From Lachnospiraceae bacterium (GTDB taxonomy: Bacteria; Bacillota; Clostridia; Lachnospirales; Lachnospiraceae), in NCBI GenBank assembly GCA_024699325.1, contig JAILPS010000024.1, positions 1-64,000 on the forward strand: DNA of 64,000 bases, in the 5' to 3' direction. This document shows, piece after piece, positions 1-9,382 of the stretch. Made by a program: the position numbers and the translations under genes. Under the pieces are notes generated by a model, which was not told the DNA's origin, did not search any database, and saw only the letters and a program-made list of their open reading frames with translations. Each line of letters starts with the position of its first letter. The first letter of the stretch is position 1.

Positions 1-113
1 ATGTAAAATGCGCTAAGCGCAGTCGCGATCAGGCAGAATATAAGAATCAGCACTATCGCTCTTTTTATAAAAATTTTTCCTAAGCTTACGCTTTTCGTAC
101 CTTTAATCTTCAT
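1..113 (-). CDS. Sensor histidine kinase, N-terminal fragment (cut by window edge)
   Basis: Only the first 37 codons are in the window, reading leftwards from an ATG at 113 with a GGGAG ribosome site 7 nt upstream. The visible protein has a basic start followed by one hydrophobic segment (about residues 16-36), as expected for the first transmembrane helix of a membrane sensor. It starts 41 nt after the stop of an OmpR-type response regulator on the same strand, the usual position of the partner kinase. The kinase identity is inferred from context; no catalytic motif is visible. Confidence 0.6.
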   Translation of the reverse strand, partial: MKIKGTKSVSLGKIFIKRAIVLILIFCLIATALSAFY

Positions 114-154
114 TTAATCACTCCCTATAAATCCCCCGCTGCCAACCTCCAGCT

Positions 155-832
155 TCAAATATTCTGTAAGGAATATCCTCTCTTGTAGGTTGTCTTTATC
201 ATATTTCCGGCTCCGCCCAAAAGCTTCCTGAGCTTCTTCACATGGTTATCCACCACTCTGTCCGTGACATCCGAGTCGTATCCCCACAGTTTTGTGATGA
301 GCTCCTCCCTGGAAAACATTTTCCCAGGGTTTTCCATCATAATCTTTAGTATCTCGTACTCCTTGTTGGGCAGTTCCACACTAACACCGTCCACGCTGAC
401 GCTCATGTTTGCCATATCAAGTGTTATGGCTCCAGCCACAAGGCGCGTGTTTATAACCGTCCCCCCTGCACGGTTTAGAAGCGCGCTAACCTTCGCAAAC
501 AGTTGCGCCAGAGAAAACGGCTTGACCATGTAGTCGTCGCACCCCAGAGAATAGCCGTAGAGGGCATCCTCCTCGCTTCCCATGGCTGTGAGAAACAGTA
601 TGGGCACTATGCTTTTCTTACGTATGCTTCTGCAGATTTCGAAGCCGTTCACCCCCGGAAGCATGACGTCAAGAAGTACCAGATCATAGTTCTCCTCCTC
701 GAGCCTTGCAAGCCCTTCGGTGCCTGTTCTTGCTACATCTATGTTCAACTCGCCACCCGATTTCTCCTGAAAATAATCCGCCACGAGTTCCCTTATCTGA
801 GGATCGTCCTCAACCATCAATATCTTTTTCAT
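155..832 (-). CDS. OmpR/PhoB-family response regulator
   Basis: Two-component response regulator, 225 aa, cytoplasmic. The receiver domain (about residues 1-120) shows the acidic pair E8/D9-D10, the phospho-acceptor D55 in LLDVML, the LTA switch threonine and the VKPF lysine. A winged-helix DNA-binding domain follows (about 130-225) with an SREELI...LWGY segment and a C-terminal TYKRGYSL hairpin. The start is the ATG at 832, which has AGGGAG at good spacing and gives the canonical MKKILMVEDD N-terminus; an upstream in-frame ATG at 868 lies inside the preceding terminator hairpin and is unlikely. The next gene begins like a membrane sensor kinase. The signal and target genes cannot be read from the sequence. 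Confidence 0.93.
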   Translation of the reverse strand: MKKILMVEDDPQIRELVADYFQEKSGGELNIDVARTGTEGLARLEEENYDLVLLDVMLPGVNGFEICRSIRKKSIVPILFLTAMGSEEDALYGYSLGCDDYMVKPFSLAQLFAKVSALLNRAGGTVINTRLVAGAITLDMANMSVSVDGVSVELPNKEYEILKIMMENPGKMFSREELITKLWGYDSDVTDRVVDNHVKKLRKLLGGAGNMIKTTYKRGYSLQNI

Positions 833-856
833 AATATCTCCCTGTCGACTTGGATT

Positions 857-888
857 AAAAAAGACCACCAGATCTCTCTGATGGTCTT
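857..888 (-). terminator. Intrinsic terminator after the GH2 gene
   Basis: A 12-bp stem (861-872 with 877-888, one G-U pair) and a 4-nt loop are followed by six T on the minus strand. It lies 56 nt past the stop of the GH2 gene and separates the ecf-truA-GH2 operon from the two-component genes. Confidence 0.85.
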
Positions 889-943
889 AATATAACATGA
901 ATATTTATCTTTTTTATATCCTTTTTGTGTGAATCTGTGTTTT

Positions 944-3900
944 TTAGACAAATTTGAAGTCCCTGAAGTCAAAATTGCTGCCGGGCAGGAAGGTAAATGT
1001 CACATTTACACGCCCCTTAACCCCTGAGAGGTCGAATTCTCTGGCTGTGTAGTCCTCACATCCTGCAAACTCGCAGAGCTTCTTGACCGTCACATCGCCC
1101 TTAAAATCCACGTGGATACTGTTAAGCTCCAGAGCGCTCTTTCCTGTGATGACGATCTTGGACGGAGCGTTTTCTCCAAAATCAAACTCGCCAAAATCTA
1201 AGAGCACGTTGTTGCCTATTCCTGTCACCGCGTCCGCGTCCACGCTGAAGCTGTCGCCGTAAATGTTTAGCGCGTCAACCGCAGCTATCACGGCGCTCTC
1301 CTTGGCCTCCTTATAGAACTTAAAGCCCGCTATCTGGAAGCTGTAGTCAGACTCAAACACCAGCGTGTGCATGCCCTTAAGCTTCCTCGTGAGCACAAAA
1401 TCCTCAGGCTGATAGGTCGCCCAGATTGGAGGCTTCCAGTAGGAGTAATCGCCGATGATCTCGCCGCCCTCTCCGGGGATGCCGTCGTATATTCTGAACG
1501 TCACAGGGTCATTGCCTAAGTGATATACAGGAAGGTTCACCCTGTCGCTTCCAACCATGCCAAAATCCACGTCCGTGAAGCCAAAGAAGCTTCCCTCCTT
1601 AGCAAAGCATGCGCCTCTCTGCACTCCTGTGCTCACGCCGCCTCTCTGCACGTTAAACAGTCCGCCCACCACGAACTCGTAGGGGTCAAATGAAGCGCTT
1701 CCAAGCCCCTCTCCTGTGAGCTTAAGCTGTGTGAGAACCTGCTGTTTGTCCGTGCCGTTAGCGCATGTGGCGCGAAGGTAGAACTCTCCGTCACCCTTGC
1801 AGTGTACAGTGACGCTGTCATCATTTACACTTACGATCTCCGCCAGGTTTGTGGCTATTCCGAGAACCGTCGTCACCTTAAATGTGAGCTGGGAGCTGTA
1901 TGTTGTGCCAGCCGGGCGAATGTTAAAATGTATGGTTTTGGTGTCGCACTCTGGCGTAAATGTGGTACCGTCCGTGACAAACTCTATCTTTCTCACAGGA
2001 ATGTCACCAGCCTCGTCAATATCGCCTGCCGTGTTAGGTGCGCACTCCATAACTGCGCTTACGCCCTCGCTTGCTGCGGGGAGTGCGTGAAGCGTTACCG
2101 TGTAGTCCCTAAGGCCTGGCGACTTCACAGACACTGTTATATCTCCCGGTTCTCTCTTAGCCGCAATCATGGCCAGGAGCTTGCCTGAAAACAGTCTTCT
2201 ACTTACGCCCTTATACTGCTCATAGTCCGTGGAATCGCCGTTATCTAAGCCCACCAATCGCCCTGCGCCCTCCACAGCAACAGTCACTCTGTTGTTTGCG
2301 TTAGCGACCTCTGTGCCGTTTTCATCAACAGCCGATATCTCTAGGAATACCATATCGCTTCCGTCGGCCATAAGCTCTGTCTTATCAGGCGTAAGCTTAA
2401 GTCCTGTGACGTCGCCAAATGACCTCTTGACATCCGTGGCGATAACTTCGCCGTTCTCATTGTACGCCTTAGCGAGCAGCTCACCCATCCTATAGGGAAG
2501 CGTGACATTTAGACTTAAGGTGGTGCCGTGGGCGTGGTCTATGTCCATGGCTCCGACGCTTACGCCGTCCTTAAAAAGCTCCACGCGGGGAGCGTTAGAG
2601 ATAACTCTCACGTCTATATCCTGGCCTTCTGAGAAGTCCCAGTACGGCAGGATATGCACGAAAGGATCCTTCTTATAGTCGGTCCACTCCGCCTTAAATA
2701 TATAGTAGCTGTCCTTCTTAAATCCGGCAGTGTCAATCTGTCCGAAATAGCTGTTCTTCGTCGAATACGGCGTCGGCTCGCCGATATAGTCATGCCCCGT
2801 CCATATGAACTGGCCCGCGCAGTAATCCCTGTCTCTGTCGGGGATTATGGCCATCTCAGTGCTCTTAGCCGCCCAGCCCATGGTTGAATTTCCAAGGGAT
2901 GAGCACTGCTCATCGTCGTCCACCAAAACCGCCTGACTGTACGGGAAATGATAGATGCCGCGGCTCTGCACAACGCTTGAGGTCTCGCTTCCGTAGATCA
3001 TCCAGTCAGGATGCTTCTCATGGTGCTCATCGTACAGGCGCTCCCCGTAGTTGTAGCCCGCAAGCTTCACTATGTCCGTGCACTTCTGCGCGTTCTCCCA
3101 CTCTAGGAAGTTGGAGCCGTGGGTCACATATCCGTTGCCCCTCGGATCGTGCAGGTTCACAAGATACAGAAGCAGGGAGATAATCTCCTGTCCCCTCTCG
3201 CCTGCGTGGGCGTCGTAGATTTCGTTGCCCACACTCCAGCCGATTATGGACGGGTGGTTTCTGTCGCGTCTAACCCAGCTGGCCACATCCCTGTCGACCC
3301 AGTCCTTAAAAAATCTCGCGTAGTCATATTCATTCTTGGGCATCTCCCACATGTCAAATGCCTCGCTCATGACTAAGAGACCTAACTCGTCAGCCGCCTC
3401 CATCCACTCCACGCTTGGCATGTTGTGGCTGGTTCTTATGGCATTGATGCCCATGCTCTTTAACGCTCTCGCTTTTCTAAATGTAGCGGCGCGGTTTGAG
3501 GCAGCTCCCAACGCTCCCAGATCGTGGTGCTCGCAGGCTCCGTGTATCTTCAAATGTCGTCCATTTAAGAAGAAGCCCTCGTCGGTCGTAAACTGTATAT
3601 CCCTGAAGCCAAATCTGACGCTCTCGGTGTCGATAATCTGCCCGTCCCTCATAAGCTTCACGGCGCACGTGTAGAGGTATGGATCGTCCACATCCCAGAG
3701 GTGCACATTTTCAGCAAATAGTGTCAGGCTGTTTACAGCGTATGAACAGCCCTCACGTCTTACAGTGTCAGCGATAAAACGCTTGTCCACTGCGCACACG
3801 TCGTGCTCCTCGCATGCCACAACCCTGTCGCCGTCCATGATGGCCATGCTCACGGTAAGCCCCTGCACAGGTGTACCCTCGCTTCTCTCTATCTCGACGC

Positions 3901-4384
3901 TTATGTCAGCCACTCCTGATGCCATGGCGCTTATATACACGCCGTCGCTTACAATGTGGGTCTTCTCATATCTCTTAAGGTATACAGGCCTGAATATTCC
4001 GGCGCCTGAATACCAGCGGGAGTTTGGATTCCTGTAATCCACACTCACGCTTATAAGGTTGTCGCCCTCTCTCAACAGCTCTGTTATGTCAAACTCGAAG
4101 GTTGAGTAGCCGTATTTCCACTCCCCCGCCAGCTTGCCGTTCACATAGACTCTGCTGTCCATGTACACGCCCTCGAAGCGGATGGCGGTGTTTTTGCCGT
4201 CAGGGGTGTGGTTGTAGTGCTTCCTGTACCAGCCCCTCGAGGTCTCGTAGAGGTTCTTCGTGTCATATATCAGCCAGTCGTGAGGGATGTCCACCCTCTC
4301 AAACTTAAGGTCATCGCTGTAAGGGGTGTCTATAGGTGTTTTAACAAATTCCCAGCCGTCGTTTAATAGTCTCTTCTCGCTCAT
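944..4384 (-). CDS. GH2 glycoside hydrolase (beta-galactosidase type), multidomain
   Basis: Large GH2 enzyme, 1146 aa, with no signal peptide, so probably cytoplasmic. The order is an N-terminal sugar-binding beta-sandwich (about 1-145), an Ig-like middle domain, and a TIM barrel (about 265-580). The acid/base glutamate is in VGNE (about E388) and the nucleophile in YGSE (about E467); a FIWTGHDYIGEPTPY signature follows. Then come a DUF4982-like region, a bacterial Ig domain and a C-terminal beta-rich extension resembling a carbohydrate-binding module. Beta-galactosidase is the likeliest activity; beta-glucuronidase or another beta-glycosidase is possible. The start chosen is the ATG at 4384, which overlaps the truA stop as ATGA and has AGAGG 7 nt upstream; the ATG at 4390 has no room for a ribosome site. 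It is the last gene of an otherwise housekeeping operon, an odd place for a sugar enzyme. Confidence 0.9.
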   Translation of the reverse strand: MSEKRLLNDGWEFVKTPIDTPYSDDLKFERVDIPHDWLIYDTKNLYETSRGWYRKHYNHTPDGKNTAIRFEGVYMDSRVYVNGKLAGEWKYGYSTFEFDITELLREGDNLISVSVDYRNPNSRWYSGAGIFRPVYLKRYEKTHIVSDGVYISAMASGVADISVEIERSEGTPVQGLTVSMAIMDGDRVVACEEHDVCAVDKRFIADTVRREGCSYAVNSLTLFAENVHLWDVDDPYLYTCAVKLMRDGQIIDTESVRFGFRDIQFTTDEGFFLNGRHLKIHGACEHHDLGALGAASNRAATFRKARALKSMGINAIRTSHNMPSVEWMEAADELGLLVMSEAFDMWEMPKNEYDYARFFKDWVDRDVASWVRRDRNHPSIIGWSVGNEIYDAHAGERGQEIISLLLYLVNLHDPRGNGYVTHGSNFLEWENAQKCTDIVKLAGYNYGERLYDEHHEKHPDWMIYGSETSSVVQSRGIYHFPYSQAVLVDDDEQCSSLGNSTMGWAAKSTEMAIIPDRDRDYCAGQFIWTGHDYIGEPTPYSTKNSYFGQIDTAGFKKDSYYIFKAEWTDYKKDPFVHILPYWDFSEGQDIDVRVISNAPRVELFKDGVSVGAMDIDHAHGTTLSLNVTLPYRMGELLAKAYNENGEVIATDVKRSFGDVTGLKLTPDKTELMADGSDMVFLEISAVDENGTEVANANNRVTVAVEGAGRLVGLDNGDSTDYEQYKGVSRRLFSGKLLAMIAAKREPGDITVSVKSPGLRDYTVTLHALPAASEGVSAVMECAPNTAGDIDEAGDIPVRKIEFVTDGTTFTPECDTKTIHFNIRPAGTTYSSQLTFKVTTVLGIATNLAEIVSVNDDSVTVHCKGDGEFYLRATCANGTDKQQVLTQLKLTGEGLGSASFDPYEFVVGGLFNVQRGGVSTGVQRGACFAKEGSFFGFTDVDFGMVGSDRVNLPVYHLGNDPVTFRIYDGIPGEGGEIIGDYSYWKPPIWATYQPEDFVLTRKLKGMHTLVFESDYSFQIAGFKFYKEAKESAVIAAVDALNIYGDSFSVDADAVTGIGNNVLLDFGEFDFGENAPSKIVITGKSALELNSIHVDFKGDVTVKKLCEFAGCEDYTAREFDLSGVKGRVNVTFTFLPGSNFDFRDFKFV

Positions 4385-5151
4385 TCGCATTCCTCTTTCA
4401 GGGTTAATAGTTTTTCGTCGTACTCTATTCCTATCTGTGTGAGCCCTCTCGCCGGCGCAGTGGGGCCTGCAAGCGCTCTGTCTCTTCCATCAATTATCTG
4501 AACCACGTCTTCTGGCTCAATACGGCCCGTTCCAGCCCATATAAGCGTTCCAGCGATAATTCTTACCATATTGTAGAGAAAACCGCTTCCTCGCACTCTA
4601 ATGGCCACCAGATTGCATGTCTTGGTGACATTTATATCGTAGATGGTTCTGACCTTCGTAAGAGCATCGCTTGCCACCGCGCAAAGCGATGTGAAGTCGT
4701 GCTCCCCCACCATGTAGTCTGCCGCCTGTTGCATATTCCCGACGTCAAGTGGCTTGTCATAGTGGTAGCTGTAGCGGTTTAGCTGTGGGTTATCTGTCTT
4801 TGCATTGTAAATGCGGTACTCGTATGTCTTCACGCAGTCACAGTGTCTGGGGTGAAATCCCTCCGGCACCTGGCGCGACTCGGTCACCACAATGTTGTCC
4901 GGAAGCCAGCCGTTTATAGCTCTTGCCACATTTGGCGCGGGGATGTCGCGGCTCGTGTCAAATACGCAGACATTGCCCATGGAGTGAACGCCCGCGTCCG
5001 TGCGGCTGGCGCCCGTCACTGCTATATCCTCCTTAAGCATGGCGCTCAGGGCGGTATTTAGTTGTCCCTCAATCGTGTCCTGCCCCGGCTGAAACTGCCA
5101 GCCGCAGTAGTCCGTCCCGTCGTAGGCGACGCGAAGCATTATCCTTCTCAT
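4381..5151 (-). CDS. truA: tRNA pseudouridine(38-40) synthase TruA
   Basis: Converts uridines 38-40 of the tRNA anticodon arm to pseudouridine. The 256-aa protein has the family start (LRVAYDGTDYCGWQ), the catalytic aspartate D52 in SRTDAGVH, and the RxxGxGFLYNMVRI segment near the C-terminus. The ATG at 5151 overlaps the ecfT stop by 4 nt (ATGA) and has AAGGA 7 nt upstream. The order ecfA1-ecfA2-ecfT-truA behind rplQ is standard in Firmicutes. Normally rplM-rpsI follow; here a GH2 gene does. Confidence 0.97.
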   Translation of the reverse strand: MRRIMLRVAYDGTDYCGWQFQPGQDTIEGQLNTALSAMLKEDIAVTGASRTDAGVHSMGNVCVFDTSRDIPAPNVARAINGWLPDNIVVTESRQVPEGFHPRHCDCVKTYEYRIYNAKTDNPQLNRYSYHYDKPLDVGNMQQAADYMVGEHDFTSLCAVASDALTKVRTIYDINVTKTCNLVAIRVRGSGFLYNMVRIIAGTLIWAGTGRIEPEDVVQIIDGRDRALAGPTAPARGLTQIGIEYDEKLLTLKEECE

Positions 5152-5948
5152 AGTATTATCCTTATGGCTATGACAGCGGCCATGTAGATGGCCAGTATCA
5201 CGTATGCGATTAAGTCCGCCCTCCTGTAGCGCAGGGGATGGAGCTTCGTTCTGTTTTCACTGTCGCTGTAGCATCTTGCGTCCATGGCCATGGCCAGATC
5301 CCCGGCCCTTCTGAATGCCGATATCAGAAGCGGCACCAGAAGCGGCACCATGGCGTATATTCTCTTAAACACATTGCCACTCTCAAAATCAGCGCCCCTC
5401 GCGGTCTGCGCCTTCATAATCTTGTCCATCTCCTCCGTGAGGATTGGAATGAAGCGCAGCGCAATGCTTATCATCATGGCGATGGCAGAGATTGGAACGC
5501 CGATGTATTTTAAGAATCCCAAGCCCTTCTCCAGTCCCGATGTCAGGCTGTTTGGCGAGGTCGTAAGCGTCATGAGCGTGGTCCCAAGCACCAGAAGAAT
5601 GATTCTGATGCATAGGAATACGGTTTTCTCAACGCCCTGCACGGTTATCTTAAGCTTCCATATCCTTACAATCACGTCGCCGTCGGTCATAAACAGATTC
5701 AGAGCGGCGGTGAACACGATGATGAAGAGTATGGGCTTAAGTCCCTTGACGATGTAGCCAAATGGAACGCGGCTCAACGCCACCATAAGGGCGTAGAAGA
5801 GCGTTATGACTATATAGCCGTAATATGTGTCATTCACAAACAGCGATATCATAAACAGGAGTGTCCCCATGAGCTTGACTCTTGGATCTAAGCGGTGTAT
5901 GCATGAGCCAGACGGATAGTACTGACCAAGTGTTATGTCTTTTAGCAT
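5148..5948 (-). CDS. ecfT: Energy-coupling factor transporter transmembrane protein EcfT
   Basis: Membrane scaffold of the group II ECF vitamin/metal importer, 266 aa. It joins the two ATPases to exchangeable substrate-binding S subunits encoded elsewhere. Several hydrophobic helices lie in the N-terminal half and one at the C-terminus. The cytoplasmic coupling helix motif ARG is visible in AQTARGADF (about residue 180), and a second Ala-Arg segment (MAMDARCY) follows about 40 residues later. The start at 5948 overlaps the end of ecfA2 by 7 nt with GGAGGAGA just upstream, so translation is probably coupled. Confidence 0.96.
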   Translation of the reverse strand: MLKDITLGQYYPSGSCIHRLDPRVKLMGTLLFMISLFVNDTYYGYIVITLFYALMVALSRVPFGYIVKGLKPILFIIVFTAALNLFMTDGDVIVRIWKLKITVQGVEKTVFLCIRIILLVLGTTLMTLTTSPNSLTSGLEKGLGFLKYIGVPISAIAMMISIALRFIPILTEEMDKIMKAQTARGADFESGNVFKRIYAMVPLLVPLLISAFRRAGDLAMAMDARCYSDSENRTKLHPLRYRRADLIAYVILAIYMAAVIAIRIIL

Positions 5949-6802
5949 GGTCTCCTCCGTCTGTATTCTCTTAGTATGTTGTCCGAAGCCTCAGATATAG
6001 TCATGGCGTCATCCACGCTTATTCCCCTCTTCCTAAGCTCTGTCACAACCTTCATGCTGACCGGAATGTCAAGGTCAATGCCCCTGAGCGCGTCGGTTCT
6101 TGAAAACACATCCCTTACAGGCGCGTCCATGGTCAGGACTCCGCAGTGCATAACAAGCACGCGCTCACAGTAGGCGCACACGTCCTCCATGCTGTGGCTG
6201 ACCAGAATTATGGCCATATTCTTCTCCTGGTTAAGACGCTTTATAAGGTTCAGGATCATCTCCCTGCCCTCCGGGTCCAGACCCGCGGTGGGCTCATCAA
6301 GTATCAAAACATCCGGCTCCATGGCGAGAATCCCCGCGATGGCAGCCTTCCTCTTCTGTCCTCCTGAGAGGAAGAACGGGCTCTGAAGGTAGAATTCCTC
6401 CGGGAAATCCACCATTTCAAGCGCCTCTCTGGCCTTGAGCTCGGCGCCCTTGCCCTCTATGCCCATGTTTTTCGGTCCGAAGCACACGTCCTTCAAAACA
6501 TTTTCTTCAAACAGTTGGTACTCAGGGTACTGAAACACCATTCCGACCTTGCGCCTGAGTTGTTTCTTGTCGTAGTCCTTAGCATTTATGTCCTGGCCGT
6601 CTAAGAGCACCTCCCCGGAGGTGGGCTTAATCAGACCGTCGATTATCTGCATGAGGGAGGATTTGCCGGAGCCTGTCTGACCTATGACTCCTATAAAATC
6701 CCCGCTCTCTATCGTGAGATTAATGTTTTTGAGGGCATGGATGCTGTATGGAGTATCCGGCGAATATATGTAATTGACGTCTTTAAGTGTAATATTAGTC
6801 AC
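5942..6802 (-). CDS. ecfA2: Energy-coupling factor transporter ATPase EcfA2
   Basis: One of the two ABC ATPases of the ECF importer, 286 aa. It has a Walker A (GQTGSGKSS), a Q-loop (VFQYPEYQLF), the signature LSGGQKRK, a Walker B with catalytic glutamate (LILDEPTAGLDP) and a switch histidine (LVSHSMED). The start codon is GTG at 6802; its ribosome site GAGGAG overlaps the ecfA1 stop codon. The DEPTAGLDP form and second position in the operon fit EcfA2 rather than EcfA1. Confidence 0.96.
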   Translation of the reverse strand: MTNITLKDVNYIYSPDTPYSIHALKNINLTIESGDFIGVIGQTGSGKSSLMQIIDGLIKPTSGEVLLDGQDINAKDYDKKQLRRKVGMVFQYPEYQLFEENVLKDVCFGPKNMGIEGKGAELKAREALEMVDFPEEFYLQSPFFLSGGQKRKAAIAGILAMEPDVLILDEPTAGLDPEGREMILNLIKRLNQEKNMAIILVSHSMEDVCAYCERVLVMHCGVLTMDAPVRDVFSRTDALRGIDLDIPVSMKVVTELRKRGISVDDAMTISEASDNILREYRRRRPC

Positions 6803-6811
6803 GTTTACTCC

Positions 6812-7660
6812 TCACATCGTCCTGACGATGGCTTCGATTAGCTCCTTTTCGGAAAGCACCGGCACGCTTATATCCATGCCGCCCTCCTTAAGCTCATAGC
6901 CAAGCCTCGTCACGTCGGGAAGTCTTAGCCCTGCGGCCTCTAGCTCTTCCCTTCTTGCAAATATTTCTCTTGGAGTCCCGCTCATTATGACTTTGCCGTC
7001 GTTCATCACGAAGATTTTGTCGGCGTTAACGGTCTCCTCCATATAATGTGTTATCAGAATTATGGTTATCCCTGCGCGGTTTAAATCCCTGATGGCCTCT
7101 AAAACATCCCGCCTTCCCGCAGGGTCAAGCATGGCTGTGGCCTCGTCGAGGATTATGCATTTGGGCTCCATGGCCATAACTCCCGCTATGGCAATCCTCT
7201 GCTTCTGTCCGCCGCTAAGCTTCGTTGGCGCGTGGTATCTGTAGGCGCTCATGCCCAGTTTTTCCAAGCAGCTCGTGACCCTGAGCTCAATCTCCTCTGT
7301 TGGAACACTCAGGTTTTCCGGGCCAAATGCCACGTCCTCCTCTATGACGCTTGAGACCATCTGGTTGTCGGGGTTCTGGAAAACCATGCCTGCAGTGCTT
7401 CTTATCTGCCTCAGGTTTTCTTCCTCTCTGGTGTCCTTCCCCTCCACATACACTGCCCCCTGCGTGGGACTTAAAAGCGCATTAAAATGCTTCGCAAGCG
7501 TGGATTTGCCGCAGCCGTTGTGGCCAAGGATGGCGATGAACTCTCCCTCGCCTATCTCCATGTCCACCCCCTCAAGCGCCGCTATCTGGCCCGCAGGGTC
7601 ACCATTTTCATCGTATTTATTAAACCTGTGAAACAGGCCCTGTGTTTTTATCAGTTTCAT
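6812..7660 (-). CDS. ecfA1: Energy-coupling factor transporter ATPase EcfA1
   Basis: First ECF ATPase, 282 aa, with Walker A GHNGCGKST, Q-loop VFQNPDNQ, signature LSGGQKQR, Walker B IILDEATAMLDP (the alanine-containing form typical of EcfA1) and switch histidine LITHYMEE. It heads the operon ecfA1-ecfA2-ecfT-truA-GH2. A terminator after rplQ and a promoter between them show that this unit can be transcribed separately from the ribosomal cluster. Confidence 0.96.
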   Translation of the reverse strand: MKLIKTQGLFHRFNKYDENGDPAGQIAALEGVDMEIGEGEFIAILGHNGCGKSTLAKHFNALLSPTQGAVYVEGKDTREEENLRQIRSTAGMVFQNPDNQMVSSVIEEDVAFGPENLSVPTEEIELRVTSCLEKLGMSAYRYHAPTKLSGGQKQRIAIAGVMAMEPKCIILDEATAMLDPAGRRDVLEAIRDLNRAGITIILITHYMEETVNADKIFVMNDGKVIMSGTPREIFARREELEAAGLRLPDVTRLGYELKEGGMDISVPVLSEKELIEAIVRTM

Positions 7661-7696
7661 AGCACTCTCGCTTTCTGGGTTTGCCTCTAAAGTTTT

Positions 7697-7725
7697 AGAA
7701 TACCAAATACTTCTATTATTTTCAA
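7697..7725 (-). promoter_or_regulatory. Sigma-A type promoter for ecfA1 operon
   Basis: On the minus strand, -35 TTGAAA (7720-7725) and -10 TATTCT (7697-7702) are separated by 17 nt, between the rplQ terminator and the ecfA1 start. Confidence 0.7.
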
Positions 7726-7749
7726 TATTATATTTAGCGCTCGAAATGC

Positions 7750-7780
7750 AAAAAAAGTCCCTGGGAAATTCCCAGGGACC
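7750..7780 (-). terminator. Intrinsic terminator of the ribosomal superoperon
   Basis: An 11-bp GC-rich stem (GTCCCTGGGAA and its complement, 7757-7779) is followed by seven T on the minus strand, just after the rplQ stop. Confidence 0.95.
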
Positions 7781-7789
7781 AATAAGCTA

Positions 7790-8326
7790 TTAAACTAACT
7801 CAAGAAGTACTTCCATAGCTGCATCACCCTTGCGCTGGCCAATCTTAACGATTCTTGTGTAGCCACCGTTGCGGTTTACATACTTAGGAGCAACCTCATC
7901 GAACATCTTAGCTGGCATGTCGATTGACTTTGTGCCCTTCTTCTTGCCTGCTGCATCAGCTGGCACATAAGTAACACCGTAGAATGTCTCAAGCATTTTT
8001 CTTCTAGCGTGAAGTCTTGAAGGCTTGTCCTTCTTGATCTCCTTCTCGATAGTATCAAATACTGTTACCTTCTTACCGTCAACAACTTCCTTAACTCTCT
8101 TGCCATCCTTGTCCTTGCGGGCAACCTTGGTAGATACCTTAACTGTCTCGAAGTTATCCTTCTCCTTAACAGCAAGTGCAATAAGACCTTCTGCGATCTT
8201 CTGAACTTCCTTAGCCTTAGCCTCGGTAGTTACGATCTTTCCGTTATATAACAGAGCAGTAACCTGGCCTCTAAGTAATGCCTTTCTCTGGTCTGATGTT
8301 CTGCTAAGCTTTCTATAACCTGCCAT
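7790..8326 (-). CDS. rplQ: 50S ribosomal protein L17 (long form)
   Basis: Large-subunit protein near the peptide exit tunnel. At 178 aa it is well above the usual 110-130. The conserved N-terminus (YRKLSRTSDQRKALLR) and C-terminus (GGYTRIVKIGQRKGDAA) are intact. The extra length is a lysine-rich insertion at about residues 54-103, directly before the conserved LHARR motif, plus a smaller loop near residue 125. Start ATG at 8326 with GGAGGTGA upstream. It is the last gene of the superoperon and is followed by a strong terminator. Confidence 0.96.
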   Translation of the reverse strand: MAGYRKLSRTSDQRKALLRGQVTALLYNGKIVTTEAKAKEVQKIAEGLIALAVKEKDNFETVKVSTKVARKDKDGKRVKEVVDGKKVTVFDTIEKEIKKDKPSRLHARRKMLETFYGVTYVPADAAGKKKGTKSIDMPAKMFDEVAPKYVNRNGGYTRIVKIGQRKGDAAMEVLLELV

Positions 8327-8353
8327 TGTAGTTCACCTCCATGTAAAATCTAA

Positions 8354-9307
8354 TTAATTTTCGCTGTTCAGCTGTAAGCCAAGATTCTTCAACTTCTGAA
8401 GAACCTCCTCTAATGACTTACGACCAAGATTTCTTACCTTCATCATGTCATCAGGTGTCTTGTTTACCAACTCCTGTACGGTGTTGATACCTGCACGCTT
8501 CAGACAGTTGAATGCACGAACAGACAGCTCAAGCTCGTCAATGTTCATGTTAAGAACCTTGTCGCTCTCATTATCAGTCTTGTCAATCATGACATCTACG
8601 CTCTTAGCATTCTCAGAGAGGTCAATGAACAGATTCAAGTGCTCGCTAAGAACCTTAGCTGCAAGTGATACTGCCTCGTCTGGAGCCAATGTTCCGTTGG
8701 TGTATACCTCAAGTGTGAGCTTGTCATAGTCAGTTACCTGACCAACACGAGTATTCTCTACTGTCATGTTTACACGCTCAACTGGTGTATAGATGGAATC
8801 GATGGCGATGTTTCCAAGAGGAGCATCCTCATTCTTGTTCTTGTCTGCACTTACATATCCTCTACCTGTAGTAAATGTAAGTTCCATAGAAAGATGAGCA
8901 TCTGCACCGCTGAGTGTTGCAATTACGGTGTCAGGTGTCAGGATTTCTATCTCAGAATCTACCTGAATATCTCTAGCTGTCACAACTCCCTCACCGCGGA
9001 AATCGATAAATCCAACTCTGAAGTCATCGTTGTCTCCGTTGTTCTTGATTGCGAGGCTCTTGATATTCATAACAATCTCAGTAACGTCTTCCTTGACGCC
9101 TGGGATTGAACTGAACTCATGACTAACATTTTCAATCTTAATCTGGCTGACTGCACATCCAGGAAGGGAAGAAAGCATAATTCTTCTGAGAGAATTACCC
9201 AGTGTTGTACCATAACCTCTCTCCAGAGGCTCTACAACGAACTTACCATATCTCTTATCATCTGAGATCTCAGTGATCTCAATCTTTGGCTTCTGAAAAT
9301 CCAACAT
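8354..9307 (-). CDS. rpoA: DNA-directed RNA polymerase subunit alpha
   Basis: Alpha subunit, 317 aa. The N-terminal domain (about 1-230) assembles the polymerase and shows [23 protein letters not shown] linker and the C-terminal domain (about 250-310) follow, containing [17 protein letters not shown] and [11 protein letters not shown], the region that contacts UP elements and activators. It sits between rpsD and rplQ as in most bacteria. Confidence 0.98.
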   Translation of the reverse strand: MLDFQKPKIEITEISDDKRYGKFVVEPLERGYGTTLGNSLRRIMLSSLPGCAVSQIKIENVSHEFSSIPGVKEDVTEIVMNIKSLAIKNNGDNDDFRVGFIDFRGEGVVTARDIQVDSEIEILTPDTVIATLSGADAHLSMELTFTTGRGYVSADKNKNEDAPLGNIAIDSIYTPVERVNMTVENTRVGQVTDYDKLTLEVYTNGTLAPDEAVSLAAKVLSEHLNLFIDLSENAKSVDVMIDKTDNESDKVLNMNIDELELSVRAFNCLKRAGINTVQELVNKTPDDMMKVRNLGRKSLEEVLQKLKNLGLQLNSEN

Positions 9308-9382
9308 ATAAATAAGCCCCTCCTATGGCTGGAATTCAATATTCCGGATGGTAATGCCATCCTGTACCAAGTAAAATTAATT

